Below are positions 42,351 through 50,537 of a stretch of DNA of 64,000 bases, piece after piece. Each line of letters starts with the position of its first letter. Position 1 is the stretch's first letter. The DNA lies in the NCBI RefSeq assembly GCF_035277725.1, contig NZ_DATEJY010000053.1:7752-71751 (forward strand). The letters run 5' to 3'. A model generated the notes under the pieces. It was not told where the DNA came from, searched no databases, and saw only the letters and a program-made list of their open reading frames with translations. This stretch comes from Dyella_B sp035277725. Lineage in GTDB: Bacteria > Pseudomonadota > Gammaproteobacteria > Xanthomonadales > Rhodanobacteraceae. The position numbers and the translations under genes are program-made.

Positions 42351-44825
42351 ATGTCATCCGAAAACCAATCAGGCCTAAATCGCACCTTCAAGGTGTCCTG
42401 TCCGGGCATACCTGTTTTCAATACCAAGTCAGGTCCAGAACCCGCGCTTCAATTCCTTCGCATGCAAGGCGAAGAGCGCCTGGGCGCGTTGTATAGCTAC
42501 AACCTGGAGTTGCGTACGCCCGACGATTACAGCGTTTCGCCCGACGCCTTGGCGAACGTCGACGTCAGTCGCCTGCTAAAACAGCCCATTACCGTCACCA
42601 TGGAACTCGACGCACAAGGGCCCAATGGCGTCGGCGCCGGCACGCGCGAAATCAGCGGTGTCGTGACGCAAGTGAGTTACCTCCGTCAGGAGCCGCACTA
42701 TCACGTCTACGGCGTGCGTATGGAGCCGTGGCTTGCAGAGGCGAGGTTACGGAGCGATTACCGTATTTTTCAGAACAGAAGCGTTATCGATATCATCGAT
42801 GAGGTATTGGAAAGTTATCCCTATCCGTTCGAAAAACGGGTCAACGCCGCGCAATATGGCGTGATGGGCGAGAGCCTCTTCAATGAGCCGCGTGCATTCC
42901 AGGTGCAGTACGGTGAAACGGATTTCGAGTTCATCCAGCGGCTGATGGAAGAGTGGGGCATTTACTGGTTCTTCGAGCATGCTGGTGGCAAGCACACGCT
43001 GGTGTTGTGCGATCACATGAGCGCACACAAGAAACCACCGAGTGCCGGGTACCAGGAAGTCGCTTTTCATGCCAACGGCGAAAAGCTTGACATCGAATAT
43101 GTACACCAATTTTCCACCACGGAGCAGGTGTATTCCGGCAGCTATGTAACGAACGACTTTGATTTCACGCGTTCCCGTGCCGACCTCAAGGCCATCAACA
43201 AGCTGCTTGGCCCGGACACCGACGCCAAATGGGAACGCTACGCATGGCCCGGCAATTACACGGATACCAACCATGGCGCCATGCTGGCGCGCATACGCAT
43301 GGAAGAGCTGCGTGCTGCCAACCTGCGTGGCAAGGGCCGCGGCAATATCCGTGGACTGGCTTGCGGCCAGACCTTCAAGCTGACCTTGCATCCCAACCAC
43401 CAGGCCAACCGCGAATATCTCATGATCGCGTCTCACCTGCTCATCGAGGAGGTACCCAACGAATCGGGTAGCAAGGCGGGTTTCCATTGTCGAAACGACT
43501 TCGAAGTGCAGCCGGTCGACGAGGTCTTTCGCCTGGCCTACAACCCCGACAAAAAACCTCGAGGTCATGCGCAATGGGCCATAGTCACCGGTCCGCGCGA
43601 CGGCGAGCCGTATACCGATGAATACGGTCGCGTAAAGGTACGTTTTCTGTGGGATCGCAATGCCAAGGGCGACGAGCGCGACTCATGTTGGCTGCGTGTA
43701 AGTCAGGCCTGGGCCGGCGGGAACTTCGGTGTCGTGTACGTGCCGCGCGTGGGGCAGGAAGTGATCGTCGATTTCTTCAACGGCGACCCGGATTGCCCCT
43801 ATGTGGCTGGCAGCCTGTACAACGACGTAACGCCGCCACCCGTTCCGCTGCCCGAGAACGCGACCAAAGGGGGCATCAAGTCCCGCACCATCGACGGCGG
43901 TCCGCAGAACTACAACAGCATTATTTTTGAGGACAAGCAGGGCGAAGAAGAATTTACCTTGCAGGCCGAGCGCAACTACGTCGCCACCATCAAGAAAGAT
44001 AAGATGCAAACCGTCGGTGGCATGGCCATGTACGGCGTGGCGGAAGACATGCAAACCAAGGTGGGCGGTTCCGTGAACTACGACGTCACGGGCGCCGTGG
44101 CCGAGACGGTGGGCGGCGATCATACCCGTGCCGTAAGCGGCAACTTCCAGCATCAGGTAAGCAACAGCCACGAGTTGAGTGTTGGCACCGACTACAAACA
44201 TAAGGTTGGTACCGAATACCAACTGAGTGTCGGCGCGGGATTCCAACACTCCGTGGGCGCAGCCTATCAGCTTGGTGTGGGCGCGGCCTGCATGCTGAAC
44301 GTTGGTGCGGCCTACACGCTTTCGGCTGCCACCGCCATCTCCATCACCTGTGGTGCGTCGTCGCTGACCATGAGCGCCGACGGCACCATCACCATTACCG
44401 GCACCGAACTGATCTTCGTGGGCAACAGCAATGTCGTCATCCAGGGCAATCCGTTGAACCTGAACCCGGGCGGCGGTGGCGGTGGTGGTGGCGGTGCAGG
44501 CTGCGGCGTAGGTGGGTTCGGTGTAGGTGCCATCGGCGGTCCCGCCGGCGATATCGGCGTACGAGCTAGCGATGCCGGTTTCAGCATTGGTGGCGGCGCG
44601 GACAGTAACAGCAGCCACAGTGAAGTGCTTCCCTCCGTACCCGCTGCACCTTCGCCTGGCCCGGCGCCAGCTCCAGGACCAGCTCCAACGCCAACGCCAA
44701 CGCCAACGCCAACGCCAACGCCAACGCCAACACCAACACCAACACCAACACCAACACCAACACCAACGCCAACACCAACACCAACACCAACACCGCCGCC
44801 AACCGGCGCCGATCCGGAACCGTAA
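42351..44825 (+). CDS. vgrG: Type VI spike protein VgrG (TssI) with Gly-rich and Thr-Pro-repeat tail
   Basis: 824 residues from ATG 42351; a GTG at 42324 would add nine. The gp27-like part (1-about 400) has LGALYSYNLELRTP and DFEFIQRLMEEWGIYWFFEH. The gp5 OB-fold follows, with ITGPRDGEPYTDEYGRVKVRFLWD. A beta-helix with repeats of the form YQLSVGAGFQHSVGAA comes next. After about residue 700 come a nine-Gly run, a Gly/Ala-rich linker and a tail of about 18 Thr-Pro pairs encoded by a CCAACR hexamer tract. No enzymatic domain was recognised in the tail. The PAAR gene follows. Confidence 0.93.
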   Translation: MSSENQSGLNRTFKVSCPGIPVFNTKSGPEPALQFLRMQGEERLGALYSYNLELRTPDDYSVSPDALANVDVSRLLKQPITVTMELDAQGPNGVGAGTREISGVVTQVSYLRQEPHYHVYGVRMEPWLAEARLRSDYRIFQNRSVIDIIDEVLESYPYPFEKRVNAAQYGVMGESLFNEPRAFQVQYGETDFEFIQRLMEEWGIYWFFEHAGGKHTLVLCDHMSAHKKPPSAGYQEVAFHANGEKLDIEYVHQFSTTEQVYSGSYVTNDFDFTRSRADLKAINKLLGPDTDAKWERYAWPGNYTDTNHGAMLARIRMEELRAANLRGKGRGNIRGLACGQTFKLTLHPNHQANREYLMIASHLLIEEVPNESGSKAGFHCRNDFEVQPVDEVFRLAYNPDKKPRGHAQWAIVTGPRDGEPYTDEYGRVKVRFLWDRNAKGDERDSCWLRVSQAWAGGNFGVVYVPRVGQEVIVDFFNGDPDCPYVAGSLYNDVTPPPVPLPENATKGGIKSRTIDGGPQNYNSIIFEDKQGEEEFTLQAERNYVATIKKDKMQTVGGMAMYGVAEDMQTKVGGSVNYDVTGAVAETVGGDHTRAVSGNFQHQVSNSHELSVGTDYKHKVGTEYQLSVGAGFQHSVGAAYQLGVGAACMLNVGAAYTLSAATAISITCGASSLTMSADGTITITGTELIFVGNSNVVIQGNPLNLNPGGGGGGGGGAGCGVGGFGVGAIGGPAGDIGVRASDAGFSIGGGADSNSSHSEVLPSVPAAPSPGPAPAPGPAPTPTPTPTPTPTPTPTPTPTPTPTPTPTPTPTPTPTPPPTGADPEP
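44685..44793 (+). repeat. CCAACG/CCAACA hexanucleotide tandem repeat in vgrG
   Basis: About 18 copies of CCAACR, first mostly CCAACG and then mostly CCAACA, encode a (Thr-Pro)n tail. Unit length is a multiple of three, so copy-number change by slippage would lengthen or shorten the tail without a frameshift. Confidence 0.85.
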
Positions 44826-44919
44826 GCCTCATCCAGGGCACTGTTTTTCCCATGCCCCAGCCGATTGCGTAGACACGCTTTGGGCTGGGGCCATGGCGAT
44901 ACAAGACACGGAGCTTCAC

Positions 44920-45192
44920 ATGTCCAAACAACCAGCTGCCCGCGTCGGCGATCCGATCGATCACGGCGGGCAGATCACCACAGGATCTCCCGACGTCAAA
45001 ATCAACGGCATTGCTGCCGGGGTGGTTCAAATCAGCCAGGTCGACTGCAACCAGCACCCCAGCACGCAGCAGATAACCAAGGGCGCCCCGATGGTGTTCA
45101 TCAACGGGAAGCCGGCCGGGCGAGTAGGCAGCCAGATCTCTTGTGGTGCCCAGGTCACCGAAGGCTCACCAGATGTCTTTATCGGTGACTAA
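44920..45192 (+). CDS. PAAR-domain spike tip protein
   Basis: 90 residues, PAAR domain only. Start at 44920 with GGAG seven bases upstream. The repeated motifs GDPIDHGGQITTGSPDVKINGI and GAQVTEGSPDVFIGD are the PAAR signature. His15, Cys43, His46 and Cys75 are plausible zinc ligands at the tip. PAAR proteins cap the VgrG trimer and can carry effectors. This one has no extension, so any effector must bind it or VgrG non-covalently. Confidence 0.92.
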   Translation: MSKQPAARVGDPIDHGGQITTGSPDVKINGIAAGVVQISQVDCNQHPSTQQITKGAPMVFINGKPAGRVGSQISCGAQVTEGSPDVFIGD

Positions 45193-45231
45193 ACCACTCA
45201 GAACCGCCCGGCACCTGCCTGGATGCGCGTC

Positions 45232-45390
45232 ATGGAGAGGGTAGGCGTTGCTTGTTGCTGCACAAGCAATGCTCTATTCGAGCGCTTCTATCAGCGCCTG
45301 GCGAAAACATCCACGACCGGGCGGCGTTATGACAACTACTATGGAAATTGGTATGACAAAAAATTTCCATCAAAGAAGAGCAGGAAGTAG
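45232..45390 (+). pseudogene. Short open frame, possible remnant of an effector gene
   Basis: An ATG at 45232 opens 52 codons ending at 45390. The product ends in SNALFERFYQRLAKTSTTG and then RRYDNYYGNWYDKKFPSKKS, a basic, aromatic-rich tail of the kind seen at the end of larger secreted proteins. The 3' half overlaps the start of the next gene in another frame. No family was recognised. It could be the residue of a deleted cargo gene that once followed PAAR, or a chance frame. Confidence 0.25.
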
Positions 45391-45949
45391 GCGTTTAGCA
45401 TGGATGTTTTTTTTAGTTCCAGGGCTAATCAACAGTGATAGGGTAGGCGCATCAGACAATGATACAGGGTCAACAGTGCCGCAATTGAATATGACGATAT
45501 GGCAAGCCATTGACGCGTTGGCACGTCAAATACCATTCACCAAAGATAAGATTGAGAAGGTGCTTGGAATTGCGCTTCAGACGGAAAGTAATGATAAGTT
45601 TGTGATTCCGCCTAAGTCTTTTCACCCCTATGTTGGGGAGCGTATTCAGCTAGATGGTGGCGTCGTCATTGAAGATGTGGATTTCCGCATAAGTCATCGA
45701 CGAAATGATCCAGGGTTTTTGGTGATTCATGTTGCAGGAGCTTGTATTGGTCTTGCGTCTGTGCGCTCAAATTATCGTGATCTAACAATTACCGGGCACC
45801 CTCGCGGGCGTTCGCTTGATGAGGCTACCGCGTACTCATCTTCTTTGGGCTGGGGTAGGCTTAGCTTTGGTTTTCGAGAACGCAATCCAGATTGCGTTGC
45901 TAGTGTGTCATTTGATCCTGAAAAGAAGGAAGTTGATGTTGCGAACTGA
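45353..45949 (+). CDS. Secreted protein of unknown function (paralogue of next gene)
   Basis: 198 residues from the ATG at 45353, which has GGAA six bases upstream; ATGs at 45329 and 45341 are alternatives. A signal peptide (RRLAWMFFLVPGLINSDRVGA) precedes a mature domain with MTIWQAIDALARQIPFTKDKIEKVLGI, a region FHPYVGERIQLDGGVVIEDVDFRIS and a C-terminal GWGRLSFGFRERNPDCVASVSF. It is clearly related to the gene at 46,092. The sequence is markedly more AT-rich than the type VI genes around it, which suggests recent acquisition. Standing next to vgrG/PAAR, it may be a periplasmic immunity protein; no family was recognised, so this is inference. Confidence 0.6.
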   Translation: MTKNFHQRRAGSRRLAWMFFLVPGLINSDRVGASDNDTGSTVPQLNMTIWQAIDALARQIPFTKDKIEKVLGIALQTESNDKFVIPPKSFHPYVGERIQLDGGVVIEDVDFRISHRRNDPGFLVIHVAGACIGLASVRSNYRDLTITGHPRGRSLDEATAYSSSLGWGRLSFGFRERNPDCVASVSFDPEKKEVDVAN

Positions 45950-46091
45950 CATGCTTCTCGCATTATGGAGCGAAAAAGGCATGTCGGATATGCGTCGTAA
46001 CTGGTGGAAGTCTTGCAGCGTGTTCGACGTTCTTGTCAAGGTTAATTTCCATGATGGGATGGCTCGAATTTAATTTTTGAATTAATCGCAT

Positions 46092-46676
46092 ATGGTTTTC
46101 CCTTCAAGGTCACTGTGCTTGATTCTGGCGGGCTGTGCCACAACTATCGGGTTCGATAGCAGCATGGCGACAGCTGAATCGAGCAGCCATGACTGCCTAC
46201 CCACGGTTTCCTTGGATAAAACGATATGGCAAGTCATCGATGCCATGATCGGCCAAATGCCCTTTGCAAAAGATAGGGTGGAAGGCGCTTTAAATATTGA
46301 GCTTCATGTTGACAGCTCCGAAAAATTCGTCATTCAACCAATCACTTTTACGCCCTGCGTGGGCGGTCCTGTCAGGCTGGCGGATGGTGTGGTTATCAAG
46401 AGTGTGGATTTGCGTATCAGCAACCGAGAAGGCGATCCAGGCTTCCTGGTGTTGAATTTTGAAGGCAGGTGCATTGATCGTGATGAGCTGCGCGACCACT
46501 ACGGTGATCTGGAGATGACGGATCATCCCCGCGGGCATTCGCTTAATGAGAAAACCGTATATTCAGCTTTTCTTGCCTGGGGCAAGCTCAATGTCGGTTT
46601 CGCTGAGCGCAACCGCGGCTGTCTTTCGGGAGTATCGTTCGAGCCCACGAAGGTGACGATGGCGACCGGCAGTTGA
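46092..46676 (+). CDS. Putative lipoprotein of unknown function (paralogue of previous gene)
   Basis: 194 residues. The N-terminus MVFPSRSLCLILAGC forms a lipobox (LAGC, Cys15). The mature part parallels the preceding gene: KTIWQVIDAMIGQMPFAKDRVEGALNI, FTPCVGGPVRLADGVVIKSVDLRIS, TDHPRGHSLNEKTVYSAFLAWGKLNVGFAERNRGCLSGVSF. The ribosome-binding site is weak. A duplicated pair of envelope-located proteins beside spike genes is a common arrangement for immunity genes, and a lipoprotein anchor would suit protection against a periplasmic toxin. This is a hypothesis; the family was not recognised. Confidence 0.6.
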   Translation: MVFPSRSLCLILAGCATTIGFDSSMATAESSSHDCLPTVSLDKTIWQVIDAMIGQMPFAKDRVEGALNIELHVDSSEKFVIQPITFTPCVGGPVRLADGVVIKSVDLRISNREGDPGFLVLNFEGRCIDRDELRDHYGDLEMTDHPRGHSLNEKTVYSAFLAWGKLNVGFAERNRGCLSGVSFEPTKVTMATGS

Positions 46677-46822
46677 ATCCAAGGATGTTGCCGTGTTTGT
46701 CGAAAGTGCTTGCAGCGTGCGATCGCTCAGTTCGCCTTGTCACGCTGCGAACTAACTTTGCGTAACGGTCGGCACTGTAGCTTGTGCTTTAAAAAACTGC
46801 GACGTACCGCAAGGATGCCCTT

Positions 46823-49800
46823 ATGACTCACTCAACAAGCCTGATGGAACAGCTGGCGCCCCTGACGGGCGAGGTACTTGCGGGGGTATCCGCCGGTCCG
46901 CCCATGGATCGCAGCAGCTGGTTGGATGGAGCGGGCGATCCTCATCGTGTGCGGGCTGCATTGTCGGGTTTGTGGCTCGGCGTGGATGCGGTTCACGGCA
47001 ACAAGCTTTGCTTGCCTGAGCAGGATTTCCAGTTGCCTGGACGCTTTCCGATTTCCTGGTCACGCTTTTACAGCAGCGCGCTGCGCATGAGCGGTTTGCT
47101 TGGGCCTGGCTGGCGCACACCTTGGGAGGTAACGCTGGCCCGGGTGGGCGACCAGCTGGTCTATAGCGATGCCCATGGGCGCAAGCTTGCGGTGCCGTTT
47201 CCTGCGCCGGGGCGGCTTGTGATTGTGCCGCTGGAGCGTTGGCGCGTCGCCCACATGCCGGATGGACGGCTGATCGTGGTGGACCTGAAGGCGCATTTCC
47301 GCGTGTTCGGCGCCTTCGACAAAAGCGGCGTTGCGCGAATCAAATACATCGAAAACGCGCAAGGCCATCGCATTGGTTGTTTGTGGGACAAGCAAGGAAG
47401 GCTTGTGCGCATGCGTGGTGTTTGCGGGTATGAATTGCGCATGCATTACGGCACCGAACAGCCTATGCGGTTGGCCGCTATCGAATGCGCCGAAGGCGGG
47501 CTTGCCGGCACTACCTTGGTGCGCTATGGCTACGATCAACATGGCCAGTTGATGGAGGTTCGCCACGGCGCGGGAGCGCTGATGCGCCGCTTCGCCTATC
47601 AGAACGGTCGCATGATTGCCGAGGTGGACGCGCTTGGCATGCAGCTTGGTTATCGCTGGCAGATGGTGGGCGATGCATCGCGCGTGGTGGCGCGCGAAAC
47701 CTTTGATGGAGCGCGGGAGCGGTTTCACTACGATGTGGAGCAGCGCGCGACGCGAGTCACTGACGTCTTCGGCGATACGGCCAGCTGGCAGTACGACGAA
47801 CAGGGGCGCGTCCTGGCGCATACGGGATTCGAAGGACGCGTCTACCGCTTCGAACACGGTACGGTAGGTGGCCCCAGCCGCCTGCATCTTCCCAATGGCG
47901 GTGTTGTGCAGGTGGGATACGATCGTCTATGGCGTGTGGTCAGCCAAACCGGTCCTGGTGATGCCTCACGCAGCCTGCAACACGCCTCGTTTACGGGTGA
48001 GCTGATCGCCATGCAGGAAGGTGAGGGCAGGTCCTGGCTTTGGCTGCGCGATGAACAGCTGCGCGTAACGGGCCAGCGTTCGCCAGGCAGCGATTTCATC
48101 GGTTATGCCTACAGTGAGGACGGTCTTGCTACGCACTGTATCGATGCACACGGCCGGGTCACGGTGCTGGAGCATGATGCGCTCGGCCATGTGATCAAGC
48201 GCACGACGCCCCCCGGCACCACTACGCATTATGGCCATGACCGCAATGGTTACTTGATCGCCATTACCAACGCCGCGGGCGAGGTAACGCGTGCGGAACG
48301 TGACCCGATGGGGCGCCTACTGACGGTGATCCGCCCCGATGGCCAGAGCGAGCGGCATACCTGGAATGCTGCCGGTCAGCGCCTTTCGTTTGTGAACGTG
48401 AATGGCCAGGCGCGTCAATGGGAGCGCAACCGGCGTGGCCAGGTGGTGCGCTATATCGACGAAGAAGGCAATGTCACGAGTTGTGACCGGGATGCGCACG
48501 GACGCCTGTTGCGTATCGAGAGTGCCAACGGTGCGGTGCAGACCTTTACTTGGAGTGTATGGGGCTGCACGTCGATGACTTATGCCGATGGCACGGTGCG
48601 GTACTTTGCATACAACAAGCTCGGTCAGATCACGCGTGTCACCGAGCAGGCAGGCAACGCCGCGCGTAGCGAAGACTTCCATTACGACGACGCCGGACGT
48701 CTAGCTGGGCGCGACACGGCACACAGTCGTTATGGCTATCGCTACGATCAGTTGGGACGGCTGACCAGTGTGCGTCGAGAGCCCCTGGACGATGGGCAAT
48801 GGCGAGGTATTGGCGTCGACGAGCGGCGTTTCGAGTACGACGGGTTCGGGCGTGTGCTGGCCGAACATGGCACCCAGGGCGCGCTGCGTTACACCTATGA
48901 TCCGGCCGGCCGCCAGATCGCAATGACCTTGCCTGATGGCCAGGTCTTGCAGATGCGCCGTTCGGCCGCAGGCGACGTCACCCAACTGGACTGGCAGGGG
49001 CGCATGCTGGCTCGCATGTGGTATGACCCCATGCAGCGCATGGTGGCGCGCAGCCAGGGTAGCCTGCGTACACAAATTGGTTATGGCGCGCTCGGTCAAC
49101 GTGCGTGGGGGCGTTCCATGGTGGGCAGTAGCGTCCCATCGTCGGAGGGCGATCTGCGTTTTGGCATGCAGATCCACTACAGCGCCAACGGCCTGGTGAC
49201 GGAAATGCAGGGCGTGATGGCCGATCCGCTGTGGCACGACTACGACCGGCGCGGGTATTTGTTGCGCCGTGTATCCGACACCCTGGGGATTGAGTACTTC
49301 ACCTGGGACCCGGCCGGCAACCTGACGAACATGCCTGCCGCAGGCGGGGCGCCACACGCACTGCGTGATCATCGCCTGCATGAAAGTCATGGCTATCGTT
49401 ATGAGTATGACGCGTGGGGCCAGGTGATCCGCCGCAGCGGCCGCGGTCAGCCGCTGGAGCTGGAATGGGATGTGGAGGGCCATCTGGTGGCCATTCGGCA
49501 TGGTGAGCGCACGGTGCGCTACCGATACGATGCCTTGGGACGGCGTAGCGAAAAAATCGAAGAGGCTAGGACTTCCGACGCGGCCGAAACATTGATCCGC
49601 GATACCGTCACCCGTTATGTGTGGGACGGGCCTCGTCTGTTGCAGGAACAGCACGAATCGGCCGTCCATACCTACTTGTATCGGCCGGGTGCTGGCGATG
49701 CCGCGGGATTCGCGCCGCTGGCCAAGGTGGAGCAATCGCTGGGTGCGAACGGCGAGATGGCCGATACGCGCGTTTATCACTATCACACCGACGTTGCCGG

Positions 49801-50254
49801 CGCGGCCATAGCACTGACTGACGACGCGGGCATGGTGGTGTGGCGAGGGCATTACCGCACGTGGGGCACGCTGGCTACGCAAGAGGGCGACAAGAGCAAG
49901 CCTGTGACGCAACCACTGCGCTATCCCGGCCACTACGCTGATGAAGAAACCGGCCTGCATTACAACGGTGCGCGCTATTACGATCCCCAAACGGGACGTT
50001 ACCTCAGCCCGGACCGGACGATGCCGGATGGATTGAGTCCCTATTTATACGCCCCCAATCCGTTGACCTGGTGCAATCCGCTGGGCGACGCAACACCGAT
50101 CCCTACAGCTGGGCCGGACTCCACCGTGCAATGGAACCGAGGCTTGCCTTGTCCCGCACGGGATATTGCCCGCGTGGTCGAGCCGTTTCAGGGGCAGGCG
50201 GGATACCGATTTGAATCGCACGAAGATGTCAGCGGGCGCTCTGCAACACGCTGA
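46823..50254 (+). CDS. RHS-repeat protein with very short C-terminal tail
   Basis: 1143 residues with AAGGA before the start. The N-terminal part (about 55-180) resembles the DUF6531 shell entrance (GNKLCLPEQDFQLPGRFPISWSRFYSSALRMSG). Many YD repeats of the form YDxxGRLxxR follow, and the core closes with LHYNGARYYDPQTGRYLSPDRT...YLYAPNPLTWCNPLG. In most RHS proteins the last motif is DPLG and its Asp takes part in self-cleavage; here it is Asn1085. Only 58 residues follow, shorter than most RHS toxins, and no immunity gene lies downstream on this strand. It may be a toxin-less shell, or a delivery protein with a tiny payload. Confidence 0.85.
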   Translation: MTHSTSLMEQLAPLTGEVLAGVSAGPPMDRSSWLDGAGDPHRVRAALSGLWLGVDAVHGNKLCLPEQDFQLPGRFPISWSRFYSSALRMSGLLGPGWRTPWEVTLARVGDQLVYSDAHGRKLAVPFPAPGRLVIVPLERWRVAHMPDGRLIVVDLKAHFRVFGAFDKSGVARIKYIENAQGHRIGCLWDKQGRLVRMRGVCGYELRMHYGTEQPMRLAAIECAEGGLAGTTLVRYGYDQHGQLMEVRHGAGALMRRFAYQNGRMIAEVDALGMQLGYRWQMVGDASRVVARETFDGARERFHYDVEQRATRVTDVFGDTASWQYDEQGRVLAHTGFEGRVYRFEHGTVGGPSRLHLPNGGVVQVGYDRLWRVVSQTGPGDASRSLQHASFTGELIAMQEGEGRSWLWLRDEQLRVTGQRSPGSDFIGYAYSEDGLATHCIDAHGRVTVLEHDALGHVIKRTTPPGTTTHYGHDRNGYLIAITNAAGEVTRAERDPMGRLLTVIRPDGQSERHTWNAAGQRLSFVNVNGQARQWERNRRGQVVRYIDEEGNVTSCDRDAHGRLLRIESANGAVQTFTWSVWGCTSMTYADGTVRYFAYNKLGQITRVTEQAGNAARSEDFHYDDAGRLAGRDTAHSRYGYRYDQLGRLTSVRREPLDDGQWRGIGVDERRFEYDGFGRVLAEHGTQGALRYTYDPAGRQIAMTLPDGQVLQMRRSAAGDVTQLDWQGRMLARMWYDPMQRMVARSQGSLRTQIGYGALGQRAWGRSMVGSSVPSSEGDLRFGMQIHYSANGLVTEMQGVMADPLWHDYDRRGYLLRRVSDTLGIEYFTWDPAGNLTNMPAAGGAPHALRDHRLHESHGYRYEYDAWGQVIRRSGRGQPLELEWDVEGHLVAIRHGERTVRYRYDALGRRSEKIEEARTSDAAETLIRDTVTRYVWDGPRLLQEQHESAVHTYLYRPGAGDAAGFAPLAKVEQSLGANGEMADTRVYHYHTDVAGAAIALTDDAGMVVWRGHYRTWGTLATQEGDKSKPVTQPLRYPGHYADEETGLHYNGARYYDPQTGRYLSPDRTMPDGLSPYLYAPNPLTWCNPLGDATPIPTAGPDSTVQWNRGLPCPARDIARVVEPFQGQAGYRFESHEDVSGRSATR

Positions 50255-50280
50255 ATCATGCTGAGTACTTATGCACCCAT

Positions 50281-50345
50281 GTAGGCTGGGGAGGAAATCC
50301 CAGCATTGCTATACATGGTGATGCTGGGATTTCATCCCAGCCTAC
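50281..50345. repeat. REP-like palindrome pair, type A
   Basis: GGCTGGGGAGGAAATCCCAGC (one changed region) and GCTGGGATTTCATCCCAGCC flank a spacer of about 20 bases immediately downstream of the rhs gene. Confidence 0.82.
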
Positions 50346-50452
50346 GCGGCAGCCCGTGGCGTGAGGTACATCGCGGCTGAGTCAGGCGGCAATTTATAGA
50401 AGTGCCCTTAAGTTATGCGATTTGGATAAAAGTGTGCTGCGCACGCCATCTT

Positions 50453-50482
50453 CACTGGATTCCGGCTTTCGCCGGAATGACG
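50453..50482. repeat. Single type C hairpin
   Basis: CTGGATTCCGGCTTTCGCCGG followed by AATGACG is the right half of a type C pair. The left half was not found nearby. Confidence 0.7.
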
Positions 50483-50537
50483 ACCCGTGTTGAATCACCA
50501 ACTGATGCGAGGCCGTAAGGCCGAGCAACCGCCATGC

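Larger units (their letters stand above)
50255..50537. other. Gap between convergent rhs and glycosyltransferase genes
   Basis: A type A repeat pair starts 27 bases after the rhs stop (50281-50345), and a single type C half unit lies at 50453-50482. These are the only such repeats inside the type VI locus and mark the joint between its plus- and minus-strand halves. No gene was seen. Confidence 0.6.

Noticed and set aside
44685..44793. Tandem hexamers considered as a CRISPR array
   Set aside because: The units are six bases without spacers and encode a Thr-Pro tail of VgrG.
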